Shown in pieces: positions 15,024-22,976 of a stretch of DNA of 64,000 bases (its first letter is position 1; every line of letters starts with the position of its first letter). The stretch is from Sphingomonas sp. PP-F2F-A104-K0414 (GTDB lineage: Bacteria; Pseudomonadota; Alphaproteobacteria; Sphingomonadales; Sphingomonadaceae), in assembly GCF_004340945.1 (NCBI RefSeq), contig NZ_SLYD01000003.1, forward strand, positions 1 to 64,000. The letters are read 5' to 3'. The position numbers and the translations under genes are program-made. The notes below the pieces were generated by a model. That model saw only the letters and a program-made list of their open reading frames with translations. It was not told where the DNA came from and did no database searches.

Positions 15024-15941
15024 ATGACCGATCACACGCCCGATCCCGCCCTGCTCGCCAAGGCGGAAACGCTCACCGAGGCGCTGCCGTATCTGCAGCG
15101 CTACGCCGGCAAGACGTTCGTCGTGAAATACGGCGGCCACGCAATGGGCGACCCCGAGCTCCAGCGCGATTTCGCCGAGGACATGGTCCTGCTCAAAGCG
15201 GTTGGCATCAACCCGGTCGTCGTCCACGGCGGCGGGCCTCAGATCGGCGCGATGCTCAAGCGCTTGGGCGTCGAATCGCGCTTCGTCGATGGCCTCCGCG
15301 TGACGGATGCGGAGACCGCGCAGATCGCCGAAATGGTCCTCGCAGGCTCGATCAACAAGGAAATCGTCGGCTGGATCGGCCAGGCCGGCGGTCGCGCAGT
15401 CGGTATCTCGGGCAAGGACGCAGGCCTCGTCCTCGCGCAGAAAGTCGGCCACGGCCGCGAACCCGACAAGCTCCAGGGAATCGAGCGTCACGTTGACCTC
15501 GGTTTCGTGGGAGAGCCGATCGCGGTAGACCGGACGATTCTCGACACGCTGATCGCCGCCGACATCATCCCGGTGATCGCCCCGATCGGCATCGGCGCGG
15601 ATGGCCACACCTACAACATCAACGCCGATACGATGGCCGGCGCGATCGCCGCGGCGATGGGGGCGGCGCGGTTCTTCCTGCTGACCGATATCGTCGGCGT
15701 GCTCGACAAGCAGGGTGAACTGCTCACCGATCTCGACCCCGCGCGGATCGCCGAACTGCGCGCCGACGGCACCGTGACCGGCGGCATGATCCCCAAGCTC
15801 GACACTTGCGTCGCGGCGGTCGAATCGGGCGTAGATGCCGCAGTGATCATCGACGGCCGCGTGCCCCACGCGATGCTGCTGGAGATCTTCACCAAGCAAG
15901 GGGCAGGCACGCTGGTCAGCGCCAACGGGCGCTCGCGGTAA
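15024..15941 (+). CDS. argB: Acetylglutamate kinase
   Basis: A 305-aa kinase of the amino-acid kinase fold catalysing the second step of arginine biosynthesis: ATP-dependent phosphorylation of N-acetylglutamate. Landmarks: [12 protein letters not shown] (ATP site) and [14 protein letters not shown] (substrate loop), [37 protein letters not shown] and LTDIVGVLD. Length and motifs are typical. No other arginine genes are adjacent; repeats flank it on both sides, so it is probably a single-gene unit. Confidence 0.96.
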   Translation: MTDHTPDPALLAKAETLTEALPYLQRYAGKTFVVKYGGHAMGDPELQRDFAEDMVLLKAVGINPVVVHGGGPQIGAMLKRLGVESRFVDGLRVTDAETAQIAEMVLAGSINKEIVGWIGQAGGRAVGISGKDAGLVLAQKVGHGREPDKLQGIERHVDLGFVGEPIAVDRTILDTLIAADIIPVIAPIGIGADGHTYNINADTMAGAIAAAMGAARFFLLTDIVGVLDKQGELLTDLDPARIAELRADGTVTGGMIPKLDTCVAAVESGVDAAVIIDGRVPHAMLLEIFTKQGAGTLVSANGRSR

Positions 15942-15976
15942 CGCGCGACGGGTATCACCCTCACTACCGCCACGCC

Positions 15977-16057
15977 GTCATCCCAGCGAAAGCTGGAATC
16001 TCCCGGTTCGAGCCGCCCGCCCGCCAACGGGGATACCCCAGCTTCCGCTGGGGTGAC
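15977..16057. repeat. Paired palindromic repeat, family B, first of a tandem duplication
   Basis: Inverted arms around CCCAGCGAAAGCTGG and CCCAGCTTCCGCTGGGG. A second copy begins 165 bases later. Each copy is followed by a similar spacer ending CTTCTCGTTCT (about 16114 and 16259), so element plus spacer were duplicated as one unit. Confidence 0.85.
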
Positions 16058-16141
16058 GATAGGTGGGGAACGATAATCGGTCGGGCGGGCGCGAGCGGCG
16101 GCGAACCACAGGCCTTCTCGTTCTTCCCGCCCCCCAAACCC

Positions 16142-16222
16142 GTCATCCCAGCGGAAGCTGGGATCTCCCGGTTCGAGCCGCGCACTCGCCAACCGGGATA
16201 CCCCAGCGTTCGCTGGGGTGAC
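16142..16222. repeat. Paired palindromic repeat, family B, second of a tandem duplication
   Basis: Arms CCCAGCGGAAGCTGGG and CCCCAGCGTTCGCTGGGG; the loop bases differ between arms but stems are kept, which points to selection on pairing or to recent conversion. Spacer after it leads straight to the yggT start. Confidence 0.85.
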
Positions 16223-16314
16223 GGGCTGGGGCTAAGGGGACTATCGCCTAAGCAGGGCTTCTCGTTCTCCCCCCGCCACCTTATATCGGCAACACACCAG
16301 CGGAGACCCTTGCC

Positions 16315-16617
16315 TTGATCGCCCTTCTTCAGATCGTCCAGTTGCTGCTCAACCTCGTCTGGTGGGTCATCGTCATCCAGGCGGTGCTGTCGTGGCTGAT
16401 CGCGTTCAATGTCATCAACACGCACAGCGATTTCGTCCGCACGGTGTGGAACGCGCTGCAGAAGATCACCGAGCCGCTGTACCGCCCGATCCGCCGCGTC
16501 CTGCCCGATTTCGGCGCGCTCGACCTGTCGCCGCTGGTCGTGCTGCTGATCCTCTACATCCTGACCAACATCGTCATCCCGAACATCGCGCAGAACTACC
16601 TCGTCGCAGCCTATTGA
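16315..16617 (+). CDS. YggT family membrane protein
   Basis: A 100-aa protein with two hydrophobic helices (about 2-25 and 65-92) and the conserved VLSWLIAFNV, ITEPLYRPIRRVLP and LSPLVVLLILY segments. YggT proteins are implicated in membrane or osmotic homeostasis and lie beside yggU/DUF167 in many genomes, as here. The start is TTG (16315) behind GGAGA; the next gene starts at a TTG overlapping its stop. Confidence 0.88.
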   Translation: MIALLQIVQLLLNLVWWVIVIQAVLSWLIAFNVINTHSDFVRTVWNALQKITEPLYRPIRRVLPDFGALDLSPLVVLLILYILTNIVIPNIAQNYLVAAY

Positions 16618-16925
16618 TCGGGCCGGCCGCCTGGCGCGCGGTCGATGACGGCCTCGCGATCGCCGTCCGGGTAACCCCGCGCGGCGGTCGCGACGCACTC
16701 GCCGCCGGAACGCCCGAGCATTTCGCCGCGCGACTGGCAGCCGCCCCCGTCGATGGCGCCGCAAACGCCGGGCTGGTCGCCCTCGTCGCCAAGACCTTCG
16801 GTGTACCCAAGCGCAGCGTCACGATACTCTCCGGCGACACCGCCCGCCTGAAGCGCCTGCACATCGCCGGCGACTCCACTGTGCTGGCGGAAATCGCGTC
16901 CGCGCTCTATGGGCCGCGGGCATGA
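16614..16925 (+). CDS. DUF167 (YggU) family protein
   Basis: A 103-aa protein with the DUF167 core: [47 protein letters not shown] and RLKRLHIAG. Function unknown though widely conserved. TTG 16614 overlaps the yggT stop, and its own stop overlaps the folD start as ATGA, so the three genes are translationally coupled. A longer open frame from 16362 is yggT DNA read in another frame. Confidence 0.88.
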   Translation: MIGPAAWRAVDDGLAIAVRVTPRGGRDALAAGTPEHFAARLAAAPVDGAANAGLVALVAKTFGVPKRSVTILSGDTARLKRLHIAGDSTVLAEIASALYGPRA

Positions 16926-17797
16926 GCGCGACCATCATCGACGGCAAGGCCTTCGCCGCCGGCCTCCGGGCCCGTATCGCAGACGGCGTCACCGCCTTCA
17001 GGGCGCAGGCGGGCCGCGCGCCCGGCCTCGCCGTGGTGCTGGTCGGCGAGGACCCCGCCTCCAACGTCTATGTCCGCTCGAAGGGCAAGGCGACGCGCGA
17101 GGCCGGGATGGAAAGCATCGAGCACCGGCTCCCCGCCGACGTCCCCGCCGAAGACTTGCTTGCGCTGGTCGCGACGCTCAACGCAGACCCGACGATCGAC
17201 GGCATCCTCGTCCAGTTGCCCCTGCCCAAGCATATCGACGAGCAGACGGTCATCGCCGCGATCGATCCCGACAAGGACGTCGACGGCTTCCACCCGATCA
17301 ACGCTGGCCGCCTCGCAACCGGCCTGCCGGGTTTCGTTCCCTGCACGCCGTATGGCTGCGTCATGCTGCTGAAGAGCGTGCTGCCGAGCTTGAGCGGGAT
17401 GGAAGCGGTCGTCGTCGGTCGCTCGAACATCGTCGGCAAGCCGATGGCGCAATTGCTGCTCCGCGAAAGCTGCACCGTCACCGTCGTGCATAGCCGCACG
17501 CAGGACGTGCCCGCGCACATCCGCCGCGCCGACATCGTCGTGGCCGCGGTCGGCATCCCGCAGATGATCAAGGGCGACTGGCTCAAGCCCGGCGCGACCG
17601 TCATCGACGTCGGCATCAACCGCACCGATGCCGGCCTCGTCGGCGACGTCGATTTCGCCAGCGCGGTCGAGGTCGCGGGCGCGATCACGCCGGTGCCGGG
17701 CGGCGTCGGGCCGATGACGATCGCGTGCCTGCTGCGCAACACATTGGTTTCGGCAGGACGTCGCGAAGGCGTCGCGATCGAGGAGTCGAGCCTGTGA
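16922..17797 (+). CDS. folD: Bifunctional methylenetetrahydrofolate dehydrogenase/cyclohydrolase
   Basis: A 291-aa enzyme interconverting 5,10-methylene-, methenyl- and 10-formyl-tetrahydrofolate, supplying one-carbon units. Family signatures: [15 protein letters not shown] with the catalytic lysine, [25 protein letters not shown], the NADP-binding [15 protein letters not shown] and [19 protein letters not shown] overlaps the preceding stop (ATGA) and its stop overlaps the marC GTG (GTGA). Confidence 0.97.
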   Translation: MSATIIDGKAFAAGLRARIADGVTAFRAQAGRAPGLAVVLVGEDPASNVYVRSKGKATREAGMESIEHRLPADVPAEDLLALVATLNADPTIDGILVQLPLPKHIDEQTVIAAIDPDKDVDGFHPINAGRLATGLPGFVPCTPYGCVMLLKSVLPSLSGMEAVVVGRSNIVGKPMAQLLLRESCTVTVVHSRTQDVPAHIRRADIVVAAVGIPQMIKGDWLKPGATVIDVGINRTDAGLVGDVDFASAVEVAGAITPVPGGVGPMTIACLLRNTLVSAGRREGVAIEESSL

Positions 17798-18414
17798 TCG
17801 AACTCTACATCTCCTCGCTGATCACGTTCTTCGTGGTCATCGATCCGCCCGGCTGCGCGCCGATCTATGCCGGGCTGTCGGCGAGCGCTTCGGCCCTGCA
17901 GAAGCGGGCGATGGCGATCCGCGCGGTCGGCGTGTCCGCGCTGATCCTGTTCGTGTTCGCACTGTTCGGCGAGGCGTTGCTCAAGGGCCTCGGCATCAGC
18001 CTCGCCAGCTTCCGCATCGCCGGCGGCATCATGCTGTTCCTGATCGCGCTCGAAATGGTATTCGAAAAGCGCACCGAACGCCGTGAGGACCGCGCCGCCA
18101 AGGTCGCGAGCGATCCTGAGGTCGAAGACGTCTCGATCTTCCCGATGGCGATGCCGATGATCGCCGGGCCGGGCTCGATCGCGTCGGTGATGCTGTTGAT
18201 GAGCCGCAACAGCGGCATCGAGCGCTCGCTGGTCGTGCTCGGCGCGATGGTGACGATCCTGCTGCTGACTTTGGTCGCACTGCTCGCGGCAGGACCGATC
18301 ATGCGGATCCTCGGCGCAAAGATCGAGGCGGTGATTACCCGCTTGCTCGGCGTGCTGCTGGCGGCGCTGGCGGTGCAGTTCGTGCTCGACGGCCTGTCGG
18401 TGGTGTTGCGCTAG
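17794..18414 (+). CDS. MarC family membrane protein
   Basis: A 206-aa protein with six hydrophobic segments. MarC features: [18 protein letters not shown] near the N terminus, [17 protein letters not shown], then [19 protein letters not shown]. Despite the name, the family has no established drug-resistance role. The GTG start at 17794 overlaps the folD stop; a further-upstream opening is folD read out of frame. Last gene of the yggT-DUF167-folD-marC unit. Confidence 0.9.
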   Translation: MIELYISSLITFFVVIDPPGCAPIYAGLSASASALQKRAMAIRAVGVSALILFVFALFGEALLKGLGISLASFRIAGGIMLFLIALEMVFEKRTERREDRAAKVASDPEVEDVSIFPMAMPMIAGPGSIASVMLLMSRNSGIERSLVVLGAMVTILLLTLVALLAAGPIMRILGAKIEAVITRLLGVLLAALAVQFVLDGLSVVLR

Positions 18415-18418
18415 TCTG

Positions 18419-18494
18419 TTCTCCTGCGAACGCAGGAGTCCAGGATTACAGAAGCCGTCTTTCGTTACCCTGGGCTCCTGCGTTCGCAGGAGAA
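18419..18494. repeat. Paired palindromic repeat, family F (CTCCTGCGAACGCAGGAG)
   Basis: CTCCTGCGAACGCAGGAG (18421-18438) and CTCCTGCGTTCGCAGGAG (18475-18492) each form a stem; the two are also inverted relative to each other through flanking CCAGG/CCTGG. It lies between the convergent marC and GT-C-like genes. Only copy of this exact sequence in the window. Confidence 0.85.
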
Positions 18495-18508
18495 CCGGAG
18501 GATGGTGA

Positions 18509-20296
18509 TCAATCCACCTTGAACAACCGCAAAGGCGACTTCGCCGGCAGCGGCAACGGCGTCAGCCACGCCGGAACCTCGTTCTTCGCCATCTGCGCAT
18601 AGAATCCCTTCGGACTGCGCGCCTTGTAGTTGGTCGATTCCGCCGCGTTCGGGCACAGCAGCAGCATCGTCGCGCCGTGCCGCTTGATGATCGCATGCGC
18701 CTGGTCCGGCGTTCCCCCGAACGCATGCTGGACGTCGAGGATCGCGTCGCCATTACGGTGATACGGCCCCGCGATCGCATCGTGATGCGTGATCGTGATC
18801 AGCCGTGGCCCCATGTCGACGAAAGTGAACACGGTCTGCGCCGGATACTTGTTCAGCGATAGCAGCACGGTCGTCCGCAGGCAGTTGCCCGTCGCCATGT
18901 TGACGCGCTTCTCATACGGCTTCGGCCGATCGATCGGAAAATACTGGATCACCATCCCGGCAAACAGCCCCGACACGATCAGGAACGCACCGACCGTCCC
19001 CAGCACGCGCACTGCCACCGACCGGTTGCCGAGCAGCCGCGGCAGGATCAGCCACCCGAGCGCGGTCGCCCCCGGAATCGCCAGCAACTGCGCCGCCGGT
19101 CCGGCACGGACCTGCCACAACAGCATCGCGCACGCGAACGCCGTGAACAGCGCCACCGCCGCCCAGCCCACGGCTCGGTCGTCGCGACGCGAACGCCAAG
19201 CCGCAAGGATCGCCCCGATCAGGCCGATGATCGGCAGCGTCGCCAGCGCGAACCCGACGCGAAAGCTGTGCTTGTAGATCGGCTTGGCCTCGCGGACATT
19301 GTCCAGCCAGTTGCGTTGCAGCTCGGGCGAGATCCCCTCGGGCCGCCCCAGGCACTGCGGGAACACCAGCGCAAAGCCCACCACGATCGCCGCACCCGCT
19401 ACCACCGCCAGAGCCAGCCGAGCGCCCCGCGACGCCGGCCCGAACCGCGCGAGCAGGAACAGCAGCATCCCCGCCGCGATCATCACGCTCAGCCACACCG
19501 GCGTCAGCGCATCGCAACGCATCGCCTGGTTGGCGTTCGACGCGAACAGCGCGAACCCGAGCGTGCTGCCCCCGCCCAAAGTCAAAGCATAGATCGACAG
19601 CCGCTCGGCCTCCGACCGGTCCCACACCCAGCGCAAGGCGATGATCGCCCCCGCCATTGCGGCATACGGCAACAGCTCGAGCCCGATCGACAGCGACACC
19701 GCGCTCGCGAGCCCGACCATCGCGCCACCACGCCGCCCGTTCGTATCGCAGAGCCCCGCCACCGTCAGGCTCAGCATGGCCAGCTGCCAGCCGTGGTGAT
19801 CGATCCGCTCGGGCATGAACATCAGCATCGTGCCGGTCGCGCCGACCATGATCACGACGGCAAGCGGCCAAGCGTAAGGGCTGATCAGCCGCCGCACGGT
19901 CGCGCCGATGCCGAGCATCGCGATCGACAGCGGCAACAGCGGCGCGATCCCGCACGCGAGCCGCTCGGCCCAGCTGTTGGTGGTGAAGAGGCGGAAGAAT
20001 AGGATCAGCCCCGCGATCGGGAGGTCGACGATGCGACTCCAGTGGATGTCGAACCCGACCGGCGGGTTCAGCCGGTAGTTGCGCAGATCGTACCAGCCCT
20101 GGCCGTCCAGCAGCGCACGGACCTGCATCAGCCGCATGTTGTCGTCGGTATCGCCGAGCGACAGCCAGCGGATCTGGCCCCAGCGATCGAACATCGACCA
20201 CGCCGCCACCGCCACCCAGGCGAGCAACGTCAACGCGATCCAATGCCGATCGAGTTCGTCCAGCAACGTCCGCCGCTGAAGTGGTGCCTGATCCAA
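18509..20296 (-). CDS. Polytopic membrane protein, GT-C glycosyltransferase-like
   Basis: A 595-aa protein with about 11-13 hydrophobic helices and a C-terminal soluble tail. The first periplasmic loop carries GDTDDNMRLMQVRALLDGQG and WYDLRNYRLNPPVG followed by HWSRIVDLP, resembling the acidic first loop of GT-C transferases (STT3/ArnT-like), which use polyprenyl-phosphate sugars. The substrate cannot be told. It faces the GtrA gene divergently, and a GT2 lies nearby, so a role in glycosylating surface polymers or lipids is plausible. ATG 20296 is followed by a short cytoplasmic segment and the first helix at about 17-37. Confidence 0.7.
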   Translation of the reverse strand: MDQAPLQRRTLLDELDRHWIALTLLAWVAVAAWSMFDRWGQIRWLSLGDTDDNMRLMQVRALLDGQGWYDLRNYRLNPPVGFDIHWSRIVDLPIAGLILFFRLFTTNSWAERLACGIAPLLPLSIAMLGIGATVRRLISPYAWPLAVVIMVGATGTMLMFMPERIDHHGWQLAMLSLTVAGLCDTNGRRGGAMVGLASAVSLSIGLELLPYAAMAGAIIALRWVWDRSEAERLSIYALTLGGGSTLGFALFASNANQAMRCDALTPVWLSVMIAAGMLLFLLARFGPASRGARLALAVVAGAAIVVGFALVFPQCLGRPEGISPELQRNWLDNVREAKPIYKHSFRVGFALATLPIIGLIGAILAAWRSRRDDRAVGWAAVALFTAFACAMLLWQVRAGPAAQLLAIPGATALGWLILPRLLGNRSVAVRVLGTVGAFLIVSGLFAGMVIQYFPIDRPKPYEKRVNMATGNCLRTTVLLSLNKYPAQTVFTFVDMGPRLITITHHDAIAGPYHRNGDAILDVQHAFGGTPDQAHAIIKRHGATMLLLCPNAAESTNYKARSPKGFYAQMAKNEVPAWLTPLPLPAKSPLRLFKVD

Positions 20297-20420
20297 AACG
20301 CTTTCCTCCAGCCCGCACGCACTCTAGATGCGCGGGCGTATCTCAAGCGTCGCTCTATCGCGGTGTCCGTAAAGAACAAGGCACCGGCGCGATCGCCGGA
20401 GGGTAAAGAACAAGGCGGGC

Positions 20421-20846
20421 ATGCAGGCGATTTGGCGACAGGTTGAGCAGATGCGGGCGAGCGGCGTGCTCGGCCAGCTCGTGCGCTTCGGAATCGCCGG
20501 CGGTATTTCGAGCGTCGTCTATTCGCTCGTTTACCTGCCGCTGACCGCTTATGTCTTCCCGCCGCGCCAGGCGGTCGCCGCGGTGCCGTTCGCATTTGCC
20601 GTCGCGGTGACAGTCGGGTTCTTTCTGCACAGCCGGTGGAGCTTCAAGGGCCACGCGAAGGAGCCGGGCGCGGGCCGGCACGTCAAGTTCGTGATCGTCC
20701 AGGGCTCGGGCCTCGCGCTCAACGCGGTAATCACGTGGATCGGGACCGCGTTGCTCCACCTGCACCCGTGGATCCCTCTGATCCCCGCCGTCTTCCTTGC
20801 CGCGATCGTGACGTTCGTGCTCAACCGTCTCTGGGTTTTCAACTGA
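20421..20846 (+). CDS. GtrA family membrane protein
   Basis: A 141-aa protein with four hydrophobic helices and GtrA features: QLVRFGIAGGISSVVYSLVY, FLHSRWSFKG and a C-terminal FVLNRLWVF. GtrA proteins are thought to help flip undecaprenyl-phosphate-linked sugars made by a GtrB-type transferase; a GT2 of that type is at 21907. It lies 15 bases before the methyltransferase, probably one operon. Confidence 0.9.
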   Translation: MQAIWRQVEQMRASGVLGQLVRFGIAGGISSVVYSLVYLPLTAYVFPPRQAVAAVPFAFAVAVTVGFFLHSRWSFKGHAKEPGAGRHVKFVIVQGSGLALNAVITWIGTALLHLHPWIPLIPAVFLAAIVTFVLNRLWVFN

Positions 20847-20861
20847 AATGGCCGACAAGTA

Positions 20862-21590
20862 ATGGACCGCATCGTCTACGACCGGATGGCCGCCCACGAT
20901 TCCACCCACTGGTGGTACCGCGCCCGCCGCGACATTCTCGCCGATTACCTGACCCGCTACGGCGCATTGCCGAAGAATGCGAAGATCCTCGAGATCGGCT
21001 GCGGCACCGGCCACAACCTGCCGATGCTGGCCGAGTTCGGCGAGATCGATGCAATCGAGATCGACCCCGCCGCACGCGAGATCGCCAGCGAGCGGCTCGG
21101 CAAGCCGGTCGGCGCGGCGCCCTTGCCCGAACTCCCCGGCGTGCCCCGCAAGCATTACGACCTGATCGCGGTGCTCGATGTGGTCGAGCATATCGAGGAC
21201 GACGTCGCCGCGTTGAAGGCGATGGCGGATTGCCTCGCGCCCGGCGGCAAGATCCTGATCGCCGTGCCGGCGCATGCGTGGCTGTGGAGCGCGCATGACG
21301 TGGTGAACCACCATCACCGGCGCTACTCGAAGGCGACGTTGAAGTCGGCGATCGAGACTGCGGGTTTGAAGCCGGAGAAGCTCGGCTATTTCAACTCGCT
21401 GCTGTTCCCGCTGGCGGCGGCGGCGCGGATCGCCGGGCGAATGACCGGTCGTGACGACAGCGACGATTCGCCGCCGCCGAAGTTGGTGAATGCGCTGTTC
21501 GAGAAGATCTTCCGGCTTGAGCGGCATTTGGTCGGCCGCATGCCGATGACGCCGGGGGTTTCGATCGTAACGTTGGCGGTGCCGCGGTAA
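20862..21590 (+). CDS. Class I SAM-dependent methyltransferase
   Basis: A 242-aa methyltransferase. The SAM site is ILEIGCGTGHNLPML (about 43-57), followed by acidic IEIDP, then YDLIAVLDVVEHIEDD and LAPGGKILIAVPAH, typical of the Methyltransf_11/23 group. HDVVNHHHRRYSKATL is common in versions that act in polysaccharide or lipid pathways. Adjacent to gtrA, so it may modify a lipid-linked glycan; substrate unknown. Confidence 0.85.
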   Translation: MDRIVYDRMAAHDSTHWWYRARRDILADYLTRYGALPKNAKILEIGCGTGHNLPMLAEFGEIDAIEIDPAAREIASERLGKPVGAAPLPELPGVPRKHYDLIAVLDVVEHIEDDVAALKAMADCLAPGGKILIAVPAHAWLWSAHDVVNHHHRRYSKATLKSAIETAGLKPEKLGYFNSLLFPLAAAARIAGRMTGRDDSDDSPPPKLVNALFEKIFRLERHLVGRMPMTPGVSIVTLAVPR

Positions 21591-21599
21591 ACCTGCTCG

Positions 21600-21713
21600 A
21601 TCCTCCCCTTGCAGGGGAGGTGTCGCGTAGCGACGGAGGGGTAGCGCCCTATCGAGAGCAGGTCACCCCTCCGTCAGCGCTGCGCGCTGCCACCTCCCCT
21701 GCGAGGGGAGGAT
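21600..21713. repeat. Paired palindromic repeat, family D
   Basis: GATCCTCCCCTTGCAGGGGAGG and its inverted partner CACCTCCCCTGCGAGGGGAG enclose two further inverted motifs (CGACGGAGGGG versus CCCCTCCGTC). Located between the methyltransferase and GT2 genes. Confidence 0.85.
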
Positions 21714-21773
21714 GGGCGGCAAATTCGGTGCGGGCGGCACAGTGACGAGCGTCTTGGATTTACGAGTAGAAAG

Positions 21774-21881
21774 CACCACCCCGGCGAAGGCCGGGCCCCA
21801 ATTGGGGGACGTGGCCAACTGAGGTCCGCGCTCCGTTACTGCGACCTTTCCAATTGGGCCCCGGCCTTCGCCGGGGTGGTG
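21774..21881. repeat. Paired palindromic repeat, family C (CCCCGGCGAAGGCCGGGG)
   Basis: CACCACCCCGGCGAAGGCC and its inverse GGCCTTCGCCGGGGTGGTG flank about 70 bases; inner arms also match (CCCAATTGG). Together with the family D copy it occupies nearly the whole gap 21591-21906. Other copies at 42793, 52051 and 56772, and a half copy at 34069. Confidence 0.85.
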
Positions 21882-21906
21882 TGAGGATCGGGGTAGGCGG
21901 TGTTCG

Positions 21907-22929
21907 TCAGTCTACGCGGATTGGTGGGGACGCGTCAGGCAACCGCACCACGTCGACCGGCTCCGCACGAAACCCGAGCGTCGCCTTCCCCTGAATCGGG
22001 CCGGCGACATCGGCGACGATATACAGCGGCCGACGCTTCGACTCGACGTACAGCCTTCCGAGATACTCGCCGATCATCCCCAACACGAACATCTGCACCG
22101 CGCCGAGGAACACCGTGACCAGCATCGTCGAGGTCCAGCCCTGCACCGCGCTCCCCGATAGCCAACCAATCGCGATATAGACGAACAGCAGCAGCGATAC
22201 GCCGGTCAGCGCGAGCCCGGCATGGCTGGCGAAACGCAGCGGCGCGGTCGAGAAGCCGGTGACGGCGTCGAACGCGAGGCGGATCATCTTCGCCAGCGGG
22301 TAGTTCGTCTCGCCCGCGAGCCGCTCGGCGCGATCGTAGGGGAAGGGCACCTGCTTGAAGCCGATCCAGGCGACCATGCCGCGGATGAAGCGGGCCTGCT
22401 CGGGGAGCGACAGGAACGCATCCAGCGCCCGCCGGCTCATCAGGCGGAAATCGCCGGTGTCGAGCGGGATCGGCGTCTCGGTCATCCGTGTCAGCAGGCG
22501 GTAGAACGCGGCGGCGGTGGCTTTCTTGAAGACCGTTTCGCCCGCGCGCTGGCGGCGCACTGCGTAGACCACGTCGGCCTGACTCGCCGCCATTGCCGCG
22601 CGCATGTCGGACAGGAGTTCGGGCGGGTCCTGGAGATCGGCGTCGATGATCAGGATCTGCTCACCTGCGCACAGGTCCAGGCCGGCGGTCAGCGCCAACT
22701 GGTGGCCGTGGTTGCGCGAGAGGTTAATCGCGACCAGCCGCGGATCAGCGGCGGCGAGGCGCTGCATTACCGGCCAGCTGTCGTCGCGCGAGCCGTCGTT
22801 GATCAGGACGATCTCGTAATCGTCGCCAACCGCGACCTTCGCCGCACCGGAAATACGCGCGTGCAGGATGTCGAGGCACGCAGCCTCGTTATAGCAGGGG
22901 ACGACAATCGAAAGGGACGGACGGTTCAT
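21907..22929 (-). CDS. Glycosyltransferase family 2 (GtrB/dolichyl-phosphate mannosyltransferase-like)
   Basis: A 340-aa GT2. The GT-A core has SIVVPCYNEAACLD at the start, INDGSRDDSW, the metal-binding DADLQDPPE and GDFRLMSRRAL, then RFIRGMVAWIGF. Two C-terminal membrane helices (about 235-305) anchor it. Such enzymes move a sugar from a nucleotide donor to undecaprenyl phosphate on the cytoplasmic face, for flipping by GtrA-type proteins (20421). Sugar unknown. Confidence 0.9.
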   Translation of the reverse strand: MNRPSLSIVVPCYNEAACLDILHARISGAAKVAVGDDYEIVLINDGSRDDSWPVMQRLAAADPRLVAINLSRNHGHQLALTAGLDLCAGEQILIIDADLQDPPELLSDMRAAMAASQADVVYAVRRQRAGETVFKKATAAAFYRLLTRMTETPIPLDTGDFRLMSRRALDAFLSLPEQARFIRGMVAWIGFKQVPFPYDRAERLAGETNYPLAKMIRLAFDAVTGFSTAPLRFASHAGLALTGVSLLLFVYIAIGWLSGSAVQGWTSTMLVTVFLGAVQMFVLGMIGEYLGRLYVESKRRPLYIVADVAGPIQGKATLGFRAEPVDVVRLPDASPPIRVD

Positions 22930-22976
22930 CGCCCCCGTCTAGCGCCCGTCGCGCCCGCCGTCATCGTCGGATGTTT

